From assembly GCA_963747425.1 (NCBI GenBank), contig CAVVFJ010000001.1, positions 291,530-355,529 of the forward strand: DNA of 64,000 nucleotides, read 5' to 3'. Both the position numbers and the translations under genes were made by a program. Shown piece after piece: positions 63,312 through 64,000 of this stretch (its first letter is position 1; the number at the start of each line of letters is the position of its first letter). The notes beneath the pieces are model-generated. The model was not told where the DNA came from and made no database searches. It was given only the letters and a program-made list of their open reading frames with translations. The DNA is from DASUPK01 sp963747425. GTDB lineage: Bacteria > Actinomycetota > Thermoleophilia > Solirubrobacterales > 70-9.

Positions 63312-63791
63312 TCAGCCCTGCCGCGGCTTCGCCCCCTCTGCCAGCTTCAGTCGCGTCCATACGTTCATGTTCACAACGACACCGATGATCTCGAGGATGC
63401 ACTCCGCATCGAAGTGACTCGCCAGCCCGTCGTGGAAGCGCTGGAAGGCCCGGTCGGCATCCGTATCCGAGGCCCGGGTTAGGGCTTCGGTGTAGCGAAG
63501 AGCCGCCTGCTCTGCCTCGGAGTGCAGGTCTGTCTCCCACCACGCGGTCAGCGTGTCGATCTTCGCGCGCGGGATCCCAGCGTCACGGGCGGCCTCGTAA
63601 TGGAGGTTGAGACAGTAGGTGCAGTTGTTGAGTTGTGATACTCGCAGTCGCAGGAGGTGCGCGAGGCCGCGGTCGATGCATAGCTCCGCTGTGTACCCGA
63701 ACGCGTCTGCGCCCATGCGCGCGATACCGATCAGGGACTCGTTCTGCGTCGCGTCGGCGCGGTGGTTGGTGAACTCCGTCTCTTCGCCCAT
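63312..63791 (-). CDS. AhpD-like carboxymuconolactone decarboxylase family protein
   Basis: A 159-residue all-helical protein with the AhpD motif 'CTYCLNLHYEAA' (CxxCxxxH) preceded by 'LAHLLRLRVSQLNN'. Such proteins act as peroxidase-linked thiol reductants. ATG 63791 is chosen since AGGGAAGG precedes it; longer frames to 63848 exist. It is followed downstream by the repeat-rich stretch and is preceded by a 13-bp inverted repeat. Confidence 0.87.
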   Translation of the reverse strand: MGEETEFTNHRADATQNESLIGIARMGADAFGYTAELCIDRGLAHLLRLRVSQLNNCTYCLNLHYEAARDAGIPRAKIDTLTAWWETDLHSEAEQAALRYTEALTRASDTDADRAFQRFHDGLASHFDAECILEIIGVVVNMNVWTRLKLAEGAKPRQG

Positions 63792-63846
63792 TTCGCCTTC
63801 CCTTCGGTTGTCATCGTCTTCCCGGCTCGGCATCATCCTCCCGCCC

Positions 63847-64000
63847 ATGACTCAGGAGCGTGTCGTCGGTCAGACGCATGGCTGGAGCCGCGGGCGCGGC
63901 TCTCGCCCGCCGCGCCCGCGGCCCTTGCGTGCCGCGCCGGGTCCCGAACCCAAGTTCATCGCCACAGCCGGCGCGGCGGCAAGATCTTGGAAAACCGCCG
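63847..64000 (+). CDS. Open frame running off the right edge, possible gene start
   Basis: From ATG 63847 the frame stays open to the window end (51 complete codons): starts MTQERVVGQTHG, then an Arg/Pro-rich part across a palindrome, then 'PEPKFIATAGAAARSWKTA'. GC-rich sequence can give such frames by chance, and no Shine-Dalgarno is evident. It is divergent from the AhpD-like gene. No family can be named. Confidence 0.25.
   Translation, partial: MTQERVVGQTHGWSRGRGSRPPRPRPLRAAPGPEPKFIATAGAAARSWKTA
63887..63922. repeat. 13-bp inverted repeat upstream of the AhpD-like gene
   Basis: GCCGCGGGCGCGG (63887-63899) and its exact complement (63910-63922) flank a 10-nt loop (CTCTCGCCCG). No T-tract. 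It is about 100 bp upstream of the AhpD-like start and could be an operator, or it may belong to the partial gene on the right edge. Confidence 0.45.

Noticed and set aside
62852..63417. Plus-strand frames in the palindromic stretch
   Set aside because: They follow repeats and palindromes, and lack a ribosome site and a recognisable domain.

Overview
The window is high-GC, densely coded actinobacterial chromosome. Several features fit a deep-branching Actinomycetota, most likely class Thermoleophilia (Solirubrobacterales/Gaiellales-like): the classical menaquinone genes, GatCAB amidotransferase genes, a class E sortase, a c-di-AMP riboswitch in front of an Rpf-like cell-wall gene, DUF4389 and VanZ proteins, many GTG/TTG starts and several promoters close to the start codon. 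The class-level call is inference. I see no prophage, insertion sequence, integrase or CRISPR array.

Layout. 1-2.3 kb: 5' end of serC, two DUF4389 membrane proteins, a cupin and a DUF805 protein. 2.4-14.3 kb: an interleaved menaquinone and branched-chain amino acid locus (menE-ilvC and sqdB-ilvB-ilvN-menF on the minus strand; menB-menA-menC-menD on the plus strand). 14.4-15.8 kb: a family 2 glycosyltransferase and a zinc-ribbon membrane protein. 15.8-19 kb: gatC-gatA-gatB. 19.1-21.5 kb: a small membrane protein and a GMC-type alcohol oxidase. 21.5-28.7 kb: a long minus-strand run, cysK-cysE-pcrA-folD followed by four paralogous four-helix membrane proteins, one with a histone H1-like tail. 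28.7-35.3 kb: a methyltransferase, an Rrf2 regulator, VanZ, an HDOD-LuxR fusion, gltX, nfo, an ASCH protein and two small proteins. 35.4-43 kb: dnaE, sixA, a ferritin-like protein, a hydrolase, and an Rpf-like hydrolase behind a c-di-AMP riboswitch, then a LysR regulator. 43-58.5 kb: arginine synthesis (argG; argC-argJ-argB-argD) joined to a translation block (thrS, infC, rpmI, rplT, an rRNA methylase, pheS, pheT). 58.6-62.7 kb: an M23 peptidase, a methyltransferase, tRNA-Val, an epimerase, a candidate small RNA with its own terminator, and NfeD-like and DUF4232 proteins. 62.7-63.3 kb: a gene-free stretch rich in palindromes and 11-bp repeats. The end holds an AhpD-like protein and an open frame running off the window.

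Most unusual signal: six copies of a short hairpin element, always at gene-gene junctions. The consensus begins GATGCGAGGG and ends AACCCGTTTGATG. The stem bases change in a compensatory way between copies, and there are two loop types. In four of five same-strand junctions it fills the gap or reaches the next start codon, and in two it encodes the C-terminal tail of the upstream protein. I do not recognise it as a named family.

Caution: at least five normally essential or conserved genes (gatA/gatB, pcrA, cysK, nfo, dnaE) are broken by single-base indels, which points to residual assembly errors. Frames and starts near those sites should be read with that in mind.
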